A DNA stretch of 64,000 bases from Anthonomus grandis grandis (taxonomy: Eukaryota > Arthropoda > Insecta > Coleoptera > Curculionidae). Of the stretch, positions 10,796 to 21,592 are shown in pieces. The notes under the pieces are model-generated. The model did not search any database and was not told the origin of the DNA. It was given only the letters and a program-made list of their open reading frames with translations. The DNA lies in NCBI RefSeq assembly GCF_022605725.1, contig NC_065562.1, positions 5,270,001 to 5,334,000 of the forward strand, read 5' to 3'. Positions within the stretch are counted from its first letter, which is position 1. Every line of letters begins with the position of its first letter. Position numbers and translations under genes: made by a program.

Positions 10796-11500
10796 ACACC
10801 TTTCAAAACATGAGCACCACCACACATAGTACACATACTATTTGAAACAGAACCATTTTAAAATTTAAATACTTTCTTGTGATAGAAATGCCTATCTGTA
10901 TATTAGTTTTCTCTACTTTTTCTTTACACAACTCTAAATTCTCTAAAAAGTCAGCTCTTGATTTATAAAAAATCCATAAACTGCAAAGGTTGGAAACCTA
11001 TCGCTATTTTTGGCCTTTTCTTCTTCCCACTATCGAAATGTTGTCTTATCTAATTTCCTTCCCAAAATATAAATAAGAAGGGTATTCCAAGATTCACATG
11101 GTTGATTTAAACTCTTAAGACAAGTAATATGTTTAGACACACTATCTATCATAGGTCTTAGGTTACTAGAATTTTCATTTGTGAAAGTGGGTAACTTAAA
11201 TGACTCTTTTACATGATTTTGAACCAGAATACACCGATTTTCATATTTTTTGCACAAGTTTCCCATACTAGGGCATAGTTATCAGCACAAAGCTCAATGC
11301 TTCTAATTACCTGCGCAGCACCCCCGTCCGGTGATGCCCTCAGATAATGGAACTTTTGAATATTTGGAATGGCAGCATTAGAATTAACCATTGTATCAAA
11401 AAGGTCTCGAAACGCTAGCCAATTTTTATAATCTTCAGAAAATTTCTGTAAGTTGATTGGTGGTAATTTAACCCTCTGCATACCCTAAATATAATGAGGA
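10796..11500 (-). pseudogene. BEL/Pao gag (DUF1759-like), C-terminal part
   Basis: The minus frame has VKLPPINLQKFSEDYKNWL, then FRDLFDTMVNSNAAIPNIQK and FHYLRASPDGGAAQVIRSIE, the classic DUF1759 motif of Pao gag. After a frameshift come VKESFKLPTFTNEN and SWNTLLIYILGRKLDKTT (DUF1759 C-terminus), and near 10840 a CTMCGGAH zinc-knuckle-like remnant. Upstream gag is separated by mariner-type element 2 (11702-14285). Confidence 0.85.
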
Positions 11501-11701
11501 CTTTCTCGAGGATCAGCATGAGAGTCAGAAGCACTTGACTGAACAGTATTTGGAACTATTTTGAAAAAGATTATAATAAGTTAATACATAATAATTCTGA
11601 GTTAATACATAATATATAATACATATATACAATAATACATATATATAATATATGTATAATTTATGTATATGTGTTATATGTATTATATTATATGTATTAT
11701 A

Positions 11702-14285
11702 CAGGGTGTCGCAGCGAAAACGAAACAGAGCTATTTTCGGTATGAAAAAAAAATTTTTTTTCAAAAATCTCGGACACGTCGATTTTATTTTTGAGGGGGA
11801 CAACTTTACCTTACCAAGGCACCCTCATACCAGCAACCCCCTTCGAGGGGGTGGAATCACCCCTAAAATCCTAAATGGAAAGAGGGGTCGTATGATACCC
11901 TATTTTAAAGGTCTTTTAATTCTGAATATAACTGCCAAATTTGAAGTGGCTAAAATTATTTCTCTGGATAAAACAGCTTGTCAAAATTGCGGAAACAGCG
12001 AAAATGAAAAAGGTATTATGGACTCTTTTTTGGATAATATTTTTAAAAGAACAAGGAAATCCTATTTTCGAAGGGGTCACTTATTAATTAAGAGGCCACC
12101 TAATACCTGGAATCCTTTACGAGGAGTTGAAAGCACCCCTTAAATCTTAAACAGAAAGAGGGATCGTGTTATACCTTATGTTGAAAGCGTTTTCACTTTA
12201 AATTTAAATGGTGACTTCTGAGTGACTGATGGATTTCTTCTGGATATGAAAGCCAAATAAAATTCTGTAAAAAATGCTTTAAATAAACCTTTATGCCTGA
12301 AACCCTTTCTTACAATTTTTTTTATTGGATCATTAAAACATGATTAAAAATTTATTAGTATTGTTAATATTATTGTTATTACACCTTATCAGCATATCAT
12401 AAATAAAAACAAAATACCAAATAAAATGCAAACACAAGTATTTGAAGAATATAGCTTGCTAAATATCATTGGTACTTTTTTCATAAAGCAGCATTTATTT
12501 AAATAGTTTTAAATTATTACCCAGTCTTTTACGTGTTGAAACACTGTTAGCAATGGTTTATTCTACTGCAGAGAGGGTTGAGATGATAGAGTTTTTCTTT
12601 CGGCATAACAATTGTCCCAATAGAACGGTATAAGAATTTAATGACCTTCATCCAGAAAAACGAGTCAACAGAAAATACGTTCTAGAAATAGTTGCTAAAT
12701 TTAGGGAATCTGGCAGTGTGTTAAATAAAAAGCGTGAGGTTCAAAATGCTGTTGTTGTTAATGAAGCAATGCAAATAACTGTCCTAGGTCAACTTCATGC
12801 CGAGCCAGGAATAAGTGTCAGAAAATTGGCGACGAGTACAGGAGTAAGCAAAAGTAGTGTTCATAGGATAATTAAGCATAATAAATTCCATGCTTACAAA
12901 ATTCATCTGGTGCAAGAACTAAATGAGGACGATTTTGACAGACGAGTGCAATTTTGTGAATCGCTTAGTGATATGATAACTGTTAATCCGCGTCTTATTT
13001 ACAACATTTGCTTTTCAGATGAATGTACTTTTTTTCTTAATGGCAACGTAAATCGTCATAACTGCCGCTCCTGTTCAAATGCAAATCCGGGCCAGTTTCG
13101 TGAAGTTCATACCCAGTTCCCTGAGAAGTTAAATGTTTGGGCGGGAATCTTGGGCGGCTCCATTGTTGGTCCGTTTTTTCTGCCCGGAAATTTGAATGGA
13201 GAAATGTACCGAGATCTCTTGGAAAATGCCGTATATCCAAGAATAGTAGAAATAATGGAAGGCGGAAATCATTCTGATGATGATCAAGTCGTTTTCCAAC
13301 AAGACGGAGCGCCTCCACATTATGCTGCTGGTGTGAGGCAATATCTTGATGAGATATTTCCTGATCGTTGGATTGGAAGGAGAGGACCTTTTATGGAATG
13401 GCCAGCTAGGTCACCCGATTTAACCCCATTAGATTTTTTTTATGGGGGCATTTAAAAACAAAAGTTTACGCTACCCAACCAGACACCCTAGAAGACTTAC
13501 GCCAGAGAATTATAAATAAGTGTCAGATGATAACACCTGAAGTTCTACAAAACGTCAGGCATCGTTTTGAGCAAAACCTGTATTCCTGCATGGAAGTAGG
13601 CGGGGCACAATTTGAACATTTAATAAATTGACGTAATTTAAATAAACTTGTTTTATTTAAAAGACACAAAAGGAAAAGGGTAGGTATTTCTTATCTCTCC
13701 ACTTTTACTGGCAGTAAAGATTGTATTTCTTGCTATTTTTATATCCACAAGATATCCATCAGTCACTCAGAAGTCACCATTTAAATTCAGAGTAAAAAGG
13801 CCTTCAAAATAAGGAATGACACGACCCCTTTTTCTATTTAAGATTTAAGGGGTGCTTTCAACCCCTCGTAAAGGGTTCCAGGTATTAGGGTGGCCTCTTA
13901 ATTAATAAGTGACCCCTTTGAAATTAGGACTTCCTTATTGTTTTAAAAATATTATCCAAAACAGAGTTCAAAATACCTTTTTCATTTTCGCTGTTTCTAC
14001 AATTTTGACAAGCTGTCATATCCGGATAAAAAAATTTAGCCACTTCAAATTTGGCAGTTATATTCAGAAATAAAAGACCTTTAAAATAAGGTATCACACG
14101 ACCCCTCTTTTTATTTAAGATTTTAGGGGTGATCCCACCCCCTCGAAGAGGGTTACTGGTATGAGGGTGCCTTGGTAAGGAAAAGTTGTCCCCCTCGAAA
14201 ATAAAATCGACGTGTTCGAGATTTTTGTAAAAAAATTTTTTTTTCATACCAAAAATACCTGTTTCGTTTTCGCTGGGACACCCTG
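11702..14285 (+). mobile_element. Mariner-type (DUF4817) element 2, nearly complete, long TIRs
   Basis: The ends are cagggtgtcgcagcgaaaac and gttttcgctgggacaccctg, with TA at 11700-11701 and 14286-14287. Inverted arms of about 560 bp (11702-12260, 13740-14285) share blocks such as gtgacttctgagtgactgat. The element is inserted in the Pao gag. A second copy very similar by eye lies at 62092 onward on the opposite strand. Confidence 0.93.
12553..13631 (+). pseudogene. DDE/D transposase of element 2, one stop and one frameshift
   Basis: The start ATG is at 12553 (MVYSTAERVEMIEFFF, DUF4817/HTH N-terminus). An in-frame TAA follows about 25 codons later (after NRTV). The HTH includes ISVRKLATSTGVSKSSVHRI. 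The catalytic Asp are in ICFSDECTFFLNG, FQQDGAPPHYA and SPDLTPLDFF. I count 42 residues between the second and third Asp. In the T homopolymer at about 13433-13441 one T is missing relative to the copy at 62.9 kb, giving FYGGI-stop. The out-of-frame remainder still reads GHLKTKVYATQPDTLEDLRQ and ends at 13631. Family role: cut-and-paste at TA. Confidence 0.9.
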
Positions 14286-14289
14286 TATA

Positions 14290-14480
14290 ATACATACAAT
14301 ACATATATTAAATACATATATATAATAATAAGTTAATACATTAACAACAGTTATTAACTTTTTTGCCTGAGCATTTAATTTAAAATACACATTTTCAAAT
14401 TCTTCACGTTCATCCTGTTGTTTTATTTCATCTGATCATTTGATTTCTCTTGATAATAATTCGTATATATTTCATTTCTC
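14290..14480 (-). pseudogene. BEL/Pao gag, N-terminal part
   Basis: The minus frame reads DEIKQQDEREEFENVYFKLN followed by AQAKKLITVV, the acidic/coiled start typical of DUF1759 gag proteins. It is continuous with the gag at 10796-11500 once mariner-type element 2 is excluded. Confidence 0.65.
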
Positions 14481-14516
14481 GATACCTCTCTACACACCGT
14501 CATGTGTAGAGAGGTA
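14481..14516. repeat. Hairpin with 13-bp arms
   Basis: acctctctacaca - ccgtca - tgtgtagagaggt. The same 'cacaccgtcat' motif recurs directly downstream (near 14548). It lies at the 5' side of the Pao gag, perhaps in the leader or LTR. Confidence 0.75.
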
Positions 14517-15124
14517 CCTCACCCTCTTCTCAACGACACCAGCGCCTCTCCACACCGTCATCGGACGGCCGGCAGGCCCTGTTGCCGCTGTTACACAATT
14601 ATATTTTAAGCAGAGTATTTGATCAGAATCTCACAGAAGTAACATATACAAAATTGTTAGTTGCCATTTTTCTCGCCTTTTTTTAATAGATTTAGTCTAA
14701 ATGTTCTCTGGGAGACTGAGTACAGTTATCAACCACTTTATCGTTTGACTGTTTCCTGGTTAGCTTTTCAAATGATTTCTTTTTTTTTAAATATATTATT
14801 GAGGTAGTAAATTTTTGCGCGGTGGTTACCAATAAACTAAAAATCTAAAAGATTCCAATTCCATTTTTTTATGAAATCTAAAAAATACAAAAAAATCTTA
14901 AAATTCAAAATTGTATTTGTTTAAATCAAAAAAGTGGTGTTACCACTTTACTAAAACTGAACGTTTTAATGTTCTGAAGATGCTAACATGGTTAGAATCT
15001 AAACACGCATAGATATTTAATCAAAAATGTTTAGAATAGTGATAAAACTATTTTTATTTAGTGTTGAAAATAAAGTAATTTGTTATTAGGAAATCAAAAA
15101 ATGATTGATGTTGCTTTTTTTTAG
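14517..15124. other. End of Top2 intron 1, no gene recognised
   Basis: It may include the Pao leader/LTR, but no second LTR is available for comparison. It ends with the polypyrimidine tract and AG at 15123-15124. Confidence 0.5.
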
Positions 15125-15293
15125 CCGATGGAGGAGAGAAAATGGAATGCCTGATCAGTACTTGTATGGAAAAACCACAAAATCTGTTTCATATAAAGAT
15201 TTTGTCAACCTTGAGTTGGTTTTGTTTTCAAATGCAGATAATCAAAGATCCATCCCATGTTTAGTAGATGGATTTAAACCAGGTCAAAGAAAG
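15125..15293 (+). CDS. Top2: DNA topoisomerase II, internal exon (TOPRIM to winged-helix linker)
   Basis: It completes the split codon of the previous exon (AG|C, Ser) and reads RWRRENGMPDQYLYGKTTKS, then VNLELVLFSNADNQRSIPCL and VDGFKPGQRK. 'LFSNADNxRSIP' and 'DGxKPGQRK' are invariant type IIA signatures at the start of the DNA-gate region. It ends in phase 0 at AAG before gtaagag. Every residue block is as expected for an insect Top2, with no lesion. Confidence 0.96.
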
Positions 15294-16168
15294 GTAAGAG
15301 ATTTTTTTAAGAACTTTTTAAGGATGATAGTATTTTTTTTTAATTTTTAATAACTTTAACGTTAAAATTTTACCAATAACTTCAATTTACTTTTTAATCT
15401 TTTGTTCTGTGAATTTTTTGAAACTTGTCACTAATAAGTCCCTACCGAAATAAGTAAATTGTTTAAGAGGTTGAAAATAGATTAACAAGCAATGGATATG
15501 TAGTGTCGAGGCGTGAAAGCCAGGGGATGAAAAATATAATCTTAAAAATAAATGCAGACAAGAGATATGATAATTTCTAAGCAAAAAGTCTCATTTAAGC
15601 ATATATCAAAAGTTCACACTATTTGAGTGTTTCGTGACCGAAATATGAATTTTTCACACAAAGAAACAAGACTTCTCTCAAATAGGAAAATTGGAATCCT
15701 GTGAAAAAAGTATTTGCGAGAAGATGAAGCTTCAGCATAAAAGACTGATGTTTATTTCATTTATGTTTGAATATAAGCTCCTTTTCATGGCGACCAAATG
15801 TAAAGCATTTATTGTGAATTTAGTTAAAAACTTCTTTTTTTCAAGAAACATATTCTAAGAATAAGAATATGTTTGCATTTTTAAGGAAAACATTTTGAAG
15901 TACTTTTAAAATATATGTAAATCTTAAGTCATTAGCATGAAAACTAAAGTTCTGAAAAAAAAGAAAATTGCTTGCGCAATAAAAAAGAAATAAATATAGA
16001 AATCAATGCATGAAATAGAGAACTAAAAAAACTATTCGGTTTATTTCGAACTATTTCGGTTATAAATAGCGAGAGACTCTTAAATTATGGATTTTTTTGG
16101 ATTTTACGTATAGATTCTATTTTTGTTTAAAATATGTTTCTCTCCTAATTAAATACCCTGTAAGTATA
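15294..16168. other. Top2 intron 2, first part, no gene seen
   Basis: AT-rich. The small open frames here show no domain. No inverted repeat or TSD was recognised. Confidence 0.5.
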
Positions 16169-16353
16169 CAGGGTGATTGATGTTGATGGTACCTTAGACG
16201 TTTACGGAGAATGGAAAATGGAATTTTTTTGAAAATTTGGCATCATGGATTTTAGTCACTAGGATCTAACGATTAAAAATATTTTTAGTGTTACAGCGGT
16301 GTCGCTTATACCAAAGAATAGTTGCAACTTGTTATTTTGAATGGAATACCCTG
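16169..16353. mobile_element. Small MITE-like element, 185 bp
   Basis: Ends cagggtgattg and ggaataccctg, flanked by TA (16167-16168 and 16354-16355), matching the cagggt/accctg termini of the mariner-type elements here. It has no coding capacity. The TIR match beyond the first six bases is weak. Confidence 0.5.
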
Positions 16354-17288
16354 TATATTATTTTATTTACCGATCCGCTATCACTTTATGATTATTTTTG
16401 TATAAGTTGTTCCTATACCTATCTTTAGTGGTTTTCGAGAAATTAATAATTTTTTGACCAAAACATAGCTCCAAATAAATTTTTATTACTACGGCACTAT
16501 TTCTGGGGTAACTTTGGTACTTTGAACTTTCTACATCTTGGCAAATTTATAACAAAGGATATGGAGGTGGCAGGAAGTCCTCACGAAGTGCACTTTGTGG
16601 ATGGCTGCAGCAGGACGGCTATTCTGTAAACGCGTGAAACAACATTCACACGAGAAGTGGGCGCAGCTCACTCGAAAATTACTAAAAGTTTATTCTGTAA
16701 ACAGGGGAGCGCTCACATCGTGCGAGAAATGCGTGATCACGCTTCTACTGCTAAATTGTGAGGGAAAATGGTATCCTAACCTAACTTCCGAGACAGGTGA
16801 TGAAAATCCAATAAAAAAATAGCGTTGTTTTGTTTGGTTTGTTGGTTCTGATTATAAAAAAATTCCTCCGATTATTATTATTGTGTATAATAATAACCAT
16901 AATATGGATTTTGCTTTTATTTATGGATTATTTATAGATTTTTGGCCTTTATGTTTTTCTTTAAATCTTGCCAAGACTAAAAATGAAAGGTATATTCAAA
17001 ACTGTTTTTATTTACCCTAATGTTTCACCTTCTTTTCGCCATTGCTTCCAAGTTTTACAGGATGCCCCAGGGAATACATTTAGCGTTACAGTGATGTTTT
17101 CCCACAAGTTTTGGGCGTCTTTCTTTGTAAAACTATTTGAAAATAGTCCACTTTGTAGCTGGGGGTGTTTTTTCATCCACTCATAATTTTTTTTTGTCCA
17201 TTGGTCATGGGGGTCGATCGATTACACGCTGCTATTTTAATACCACATACTACTTCTATCTAATTTCTAATTTATTAAAGTGGTAACA
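16354..17288. other. Intron 2, unclassified repeat-like sequence
   Basis: Contains a locally GC-richer patch (16570-16800) unlike the flanks, with a 75-codon frame without a recognisable domain. It is perhaps an element relic. No boundaries found. Confidence 0.35.
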
Positions 17289-17581
17289 CTAACACAGACA
17301 ATTATTAATGTCTTTTAATCCGTTGTACAAAAAAATAAATAATAAATACCCGGCATCCGGTACGTCAAATGTCAAAATCCTTGTCAGGTCAGCGGCGCGT
17401 CGAACGTATGAGCGCGCGTATTCTATTGGTCGAGAATCTGGCAACGCTGTAAGAATTACATGATCGTGATGATCGTTCACCACACGGTCACTGCTATTAC
17501 AGAATACTATTTTTTATACCTAGGAAGAGGAACGTGATGTGAGATCGCTTCTCTCAGGAGGAAGTGTCATTTCCTCCAAAA

Positions 17582-17875
17582 TTACAGAATAGCCGCCCAG
17601 GAATCATCATCACACTTCACAACTTGTAACAAATACTGGGATTCATGAACGTGCTCATCGTACCAAGCTTGATGTTGGGCAGTATCTTCGTGATCTTGGT
17701 GTATGGTTCGATATTCAGATGCGACTTCGTAACCGTATATTTTGATCCCCTCCTTTGGAAATGTTGCGCCAATATGCTGAGAATTCTGTGTTTCTAGATC
17801 CATATCGATCGTAATTCCTTTCGAATCCAGATGCGAAGTGTTCGAGTAACTTCTGAGTTTTCTGAGTCGTGCCAT
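17582..17875 (-). CDS. Conserved TE-type protein fragment of unknown function
   Basis: The minus frame reads HLDSKGITIDMDLETQNSQH in the middle, then YRTIHQDHEDTAQHQAWYDE and ESQYLLQVVKCDDDSWAAIL. The 'W..H...SQYLLQ(V/I)VKC' pattern reminds me of a segment found in arthropod transposon-associated proteins, where it precedes a Cys pair. Here the second Cys pair is replaced by SWAA and a stop. I cannot name the family or function. It is probably a truncated relic; an upstream frame (about 18000-17880) is out of phase. Confidence 0.4.
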   Translation of the reverse strand: MARLRKLRSYSNTSHLDSKGITIDMDLETQNSQHIGATFPKEGIKIYGYEVASEYRTIHQDHEDTAQHQAWYDEHVHESQYLLQVVKCDDDSWAAIL

Positions 17876-17879
17876 ATGA

Positions 17880-18861
17880 TGTCCTGGATAAAATAATTAA
17901 ATATTTTAAGAAATGTTGAACGGCGTGATTCTTCATCGGGCCCTCCATCCACAAAAACAATAAAAATTCAATACCGAAAATTTGGTAATTTTGCAATAAC
18001 ATTTAATTGAATAATTTAAGATTCGCTTATTAAAGTTTTTTGGAACTTTGCACGAGGGTTTGTCAGACTTCAAAAAGTTATCTTATATTTTTTCTGTAAA
18101 ATGTACAGGGAAGCCAATAATTGACCCCCTTAAAATTTACATGGGATTTCCTATGTTCCGCTCGGCGACTTACCACCCGGTACTGTTTCTAAAAAAAAGC
18201 ATTTATTATCCTAGTGCAACAAAATGTAGAAAAATGAACGATCTTCTACTCATTAAAATTCTTTTAGTCCCACTCACTTACACCCGTACCTCGACTCTTC
18301 TTAATTTTAGGTTTCTTTCGCGTGTGCCGGGAATGAGGGAATTTATTTTGTTTTCACACTCATCTACAGAAATATGAAACTTTTTCTTGGGTCCAACAAA
18401 ATGTCTTTGCTTTGGTAACGTTGTATGAAATTAGGAGTATTTTCTTCCGACCATTCGATATTGATGTTTTCAAACTAGTTGAATCATAAAAATAAATGTA
18501 TTGGCGCGCTCTTCTTACGCATTCCCGTTTAGCCTTGCAACATCAGCCCGTAACATGTCTTTAAAGTGACGCTGAAAAACCAACAACTGATGGGACGCCT
18601 TGATGTTACGGTGTTACGCTGTCATGATTTCGTTCACACATGTTACGTGAACATAATACGATCTTGTTACGATGTTTTTTTAGACGTTTTGCTGCCCCTC
18701 CCCCCTCGCTCGTTACGTAATATAGTCGCCTTCGCTCTTATCGTGCGGGTTCAAAGGTCACCACGTAATATGAATCAAATTGAAAAATCAGTGGCTGCCA
18801 AAATGTTATTTCCTTGAGAGTTTGACAATACATTGAAAACTGTCATGTGACATATTAAACA
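17880..18861. other. Intron 2, no gene recognised
   Basis: Mixed-composition sequence. The open frames at 18048-18377 and 18566-18817 have no recognisable motif. CpG-rich patches (18490-18760) suggest an unrecognised recent insertion. Confidence 0.4.
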
Positions 18862-19022
18862 AAAACAAAAGTAAGGACACAAAGTCACCGTCTCATCCAA
18901 TCTATATAATTTCTTAAAAAAGCTTAAAAGCTACACGTGTTTCGCTCCTGTCGGAGCATCATCAGGCCTAGACCTACACAGATCACATTACAACTAACAA
19001 CAAAAGAAAAAAATTTTTTTTT
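18862..19022 (-). mobile_element. Penelope-type terminal fragment with hammerhead motif, copy B
   Basis: It parallels one half of the 259-bp insert: gtaaggacacaaagtcaccg, then the hammerhead core, then cctacacagatcacattaca. The second inverted arm is missing. Directly attached is a 55-bp inverted piece of the neighbouring transposase gene (19023-19077). Confidence 0.7.
18928..18969 (-). ncRNA. Hammerhead ribozyme-like motif, copy B
   Basis: Minus strand: AGGC, CTGATGA, U, GCTCC-GACA-GGAGC, GAA, ACAC/GTGT, A, GCTT. It is identical to copy A except for one loop base of stem II. All catalytic-core positions are retained. Confidence 0.7.
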
Positions 19023-19077
19023 TGTGTAAAAGGAAGAAGCCGAAGTCTGAAGATTTAAGTGAATGTGTAAAAATGAA
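19023..19077 (+). repeat. Inverted 55-bp copy of the neighbouring transposase gene
   Basis: gtaaaaggaagaagccgaag and onward is the reverse complement of about 20140-20197 (the Lys-rich KKCKRKKPKTEDLSECVK segment of the - strand transposase), with about one mismatch. It sits between hammerhead copy B and the 3' end of that gene. Confidence 0.85.
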
Positions 19078-19090
19078 GTAACAAATTTGA

Positions 19091-20290
19091 CTAAAAAAAG
19101 AAACTAATTATAACTATCATTATCACTAACAGAGTCGGAAAACTCTTCGTCATTTTCCGAATCTTCTTCAAATGGAGCACTAATCGATGGTTCAAGCACC
19201 AGGTTCTAATAATGTTTTCTGTGTGATCCACTGATTTCCGCCAATACTCCTTTGTGATGTGATTCAATGCCTCATTCCAAACAGCTTCAACCTGGTCAGA
19301 TCTAAGCCCAGCACCCACATGCTTCTCATAATAAGATTTTGACCCTGCCCATATAAGCTCAATGGCATTAAACTGACAATGGTATGGTGGCAATCTTAAA
19401 ACTTCATGGCCATATTCACGTACTATTTCGTCACCAGCATATATTTTTGGTCTTTTCAGCGATTTTGCAATTGAAATAAGTTCGGATTTTAGCATATATG
19501 GCAAGAGATTCTGATTTTCTTTTACTAACCATACATAAATTTCGCTTTTTCTCCAACTTCCATTTGGTTGTTTATTCAAAATTCTTGAATGATACGACGC
19601 ATTGTCTAATACTATTAAGGAAGGTCTTCCAAGTTCGGTATTAACTGTTCCTTTAACCATTTTTCAAACATTTCGCAATTCATATTGTCATGATAATCCA
19701 TACTTTTAGACTTAGAAGAAAAAATTAAACTTGCACCTGGAACGAATCCCGTTGAAGACCCGGCATGTAAAATAATAAATCGTTTTCCCTGACCATATCC
19801 TTTTTTTCTTTTTACGCTTTTCACAGATTCATCTTGCTAAGATTTTATTCCACTCCCGTTTGAAAATATCCAAGTTTCATCTAAGAATGCCATTTTCCTT
19901 AACTTTCATTTTGTGTATATTGTCTTAAAAATCCTATTTGTTGGCTCACAATATTTAGTAGTGCACACAAATATCTTCTATTGCAGTCTTTTTTTATAGC
20001 GAAAACCTATACTTTTAATTAATTTTGATAAAGCAGAAAGTCCAATTTCCAAAGTGCCGCGTTGCTGTAAAACATCCCTCAGAAATGGCAGCGTTATATT
20101 TGTTTTTAGCCTATATAGTTCATAAATCCTATCCCTTACTTCCATTTTTACACATTCACTTAAATCTTCAGTCTTCGGCTTCTTCCTTTTACACTTTTTT
20201 TTCTTCTTGGGAATAAGATTGTTCTTGTTTTCATATACAACCTTTTGCACCATTCTTAAACTAATTCCAAGCGCTTTAGCTTTTTAGACA
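19091..20290 (-). pseudogene. Tc1/IS630-type DDE transposase with about 81 residues between second Asp and Glu
   Basis: Minus strand: HTH LGISLRMVQKVVYENKNN, Lys-rich stretch, ALSKLIKSIGFRYKKRLQ, first Asp in AFLDETWIFSNGSG (near 19890), GQGKRFIILHAGSSTGFVPG, second Asp in LIVLDNASYHSRIL, and Glu in LPPYHCQFNAIELIWAGSKS. The C-terminus is acidic. Frame breaks lie at about 19970, 19850 and 19630, and a stop precedes the HTH. The long D-to-E spacing and 'HCQFNAIE' resemble the DD82E (Sailor-like) branch of Tc1/mariner; that placement is from memory. No TIRs were located. Confidence 0.8.
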
Positions 20291-20582
20291 TTTATCATTT
20301 TATCTTCTTTTGATACATTAACGCTGCATATTGCTGTTTCGTTTATCTGACGCGTAGTTAAAAAACGTTGTAGCGCAAATTGAAATGAAACGTAAGTACA
20401 AAAGTTTGTCGTTGATAATCCGATACACCCGCACGACAAGAGCAATTTTGACTATAGTTGAGTGCTTCCTAATATATGAATTTAATATTTAAAATTGGGT
20501 TAGGCTTTAAATATGGATTGTACTAAAATTCTGTAATTATCTCATGTTAGAAATAACAAAATAATTATCAATATTTAATTAG
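20291..20582. other. End of Top2 intron 2
   Basis: AT-rich, no gene. It ends with 'atatttaattag' as acceptor at 20582. Confidence 0.6.
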
Positions 20583-20809
20583 GTACTATTTACTTGCATC
20601 AAACGTAACGACAAGCGAGAAGTAAAGGTCGCACAACTAGCTGGTTCAGTTGCGGAACATTCGGCCTATCACCACGGCGAGATGTCGTTGTGCATGACCA
20701 TCGTTAATTTGGCGCAGAACTATGTGGGGAGCAACAACATCAACTTACTGGAGCCCAGAGGTCAGTTCGGTACTCGCCTAACTGGAGGAAAGGATTCCGC
20801 GAGTCCCAG
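20583..20809 (+). CDS. Top2: DNA topoisomerase II, internal exon (winged-helix domain)
   Basis: It starts in phase 0 with VLFTCIKRNDKREVKVAQLA, then AEHSAYHHGEMSL, LAQNYVGSNNINLLEPRGQF and GTRLTGGKDSASP. These are the winged-helix (CAP-like) DNA-binding signatures that place the gate segment; 'AYHHGE' and 'GQFGTR' are invariant. It ends in AG of an Arg codon before donor gtgggt (phase 2). The next exon supplies G and the active-site Tyr. Confidence 0.96.
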
Positions 20810-21592
20810 GTGGGTCAAAATTCTTTTTTTTATTGTAATAGACTGTCATTGCGGCGTAAAAAATCAGCTAATAATTAAACTTTATTTAGGATAAATTAGC
20901 GGTTTTGACATGAATCTCATATTTCAGGAATTTTATTTAACACGATTTGACGGCTTATTTTCAAAACAGTAATTATACTTTTGTTACAGTTAGTAAGATC
21001 AATCTATGCAGGTTGTTTTTGGTCAAAAACAAGAAAGTATATCTGTTGCAGGTTTTTGGGTAACAACTCAGCCTAAATTCCATTGGTCCGTAATTACAGA
21101 TACGTAATAATATCCGTGACTTTACCCCATCCACTAGAGACAAGCGTAGCCGTAAAATGACGTTATATTTTTACTCGAGTTTTGGTGTTTACAGTTTTGA
21201 AGTGAGTCCTCCCACAATTGCTTCAACCTATTTTTATTCCTTGAATGTAAAGGGGTTCTCGGATCCTATAGAGCCCATTAAAGTTAAAAGCTAAAGTTAA
21301 AATATTGTCCGCCTTGGCGCAAAGCTCGATATAAAACCCTGGTTCTCCTCCATATATATACTAGGAAACCTTGGTGTTCTAAATAATTTTGGCACTGACT
21401 ATTAATTAAAAAGCCGCAATAGTCACATTTAAAATATTTGGAACCCGGAGTCGAACCCAAACTCGACATTCTAAAAAGAATGTCGAGTCGAAAAATAACT
21501 AGTAAAAAAAAATTGGTCAAAATAACAATAAAAAACAAATAGCACAACGGACCAAAAATACGGAATGAAGTTCGAATTAACCAACTTCTATA
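20810..21592. other. Top2 intron 3, first part
   Basis: No gene. Near 21425-21460 the minus strand has GGGTTCGACTCCGGG, a good Pol III B-box/T-arm match, but no A-box or cloverleaf; it may be a SINE remnant. Confidence 0.45.

Noticed and set aside
13037..13341. Antisense open frames opposite the transposase of element 2
   Set aside because: Shadows of the transposase coding frame; mirrored at 63138-63341 for the same reason.
21425..21460. Possible tRNA on the minus strand (perfect B-box GGTTCGACTCC)
   Set aside because: No A-box, anticodon arm or acceptor stem can be folded; at most a SINE remnant.
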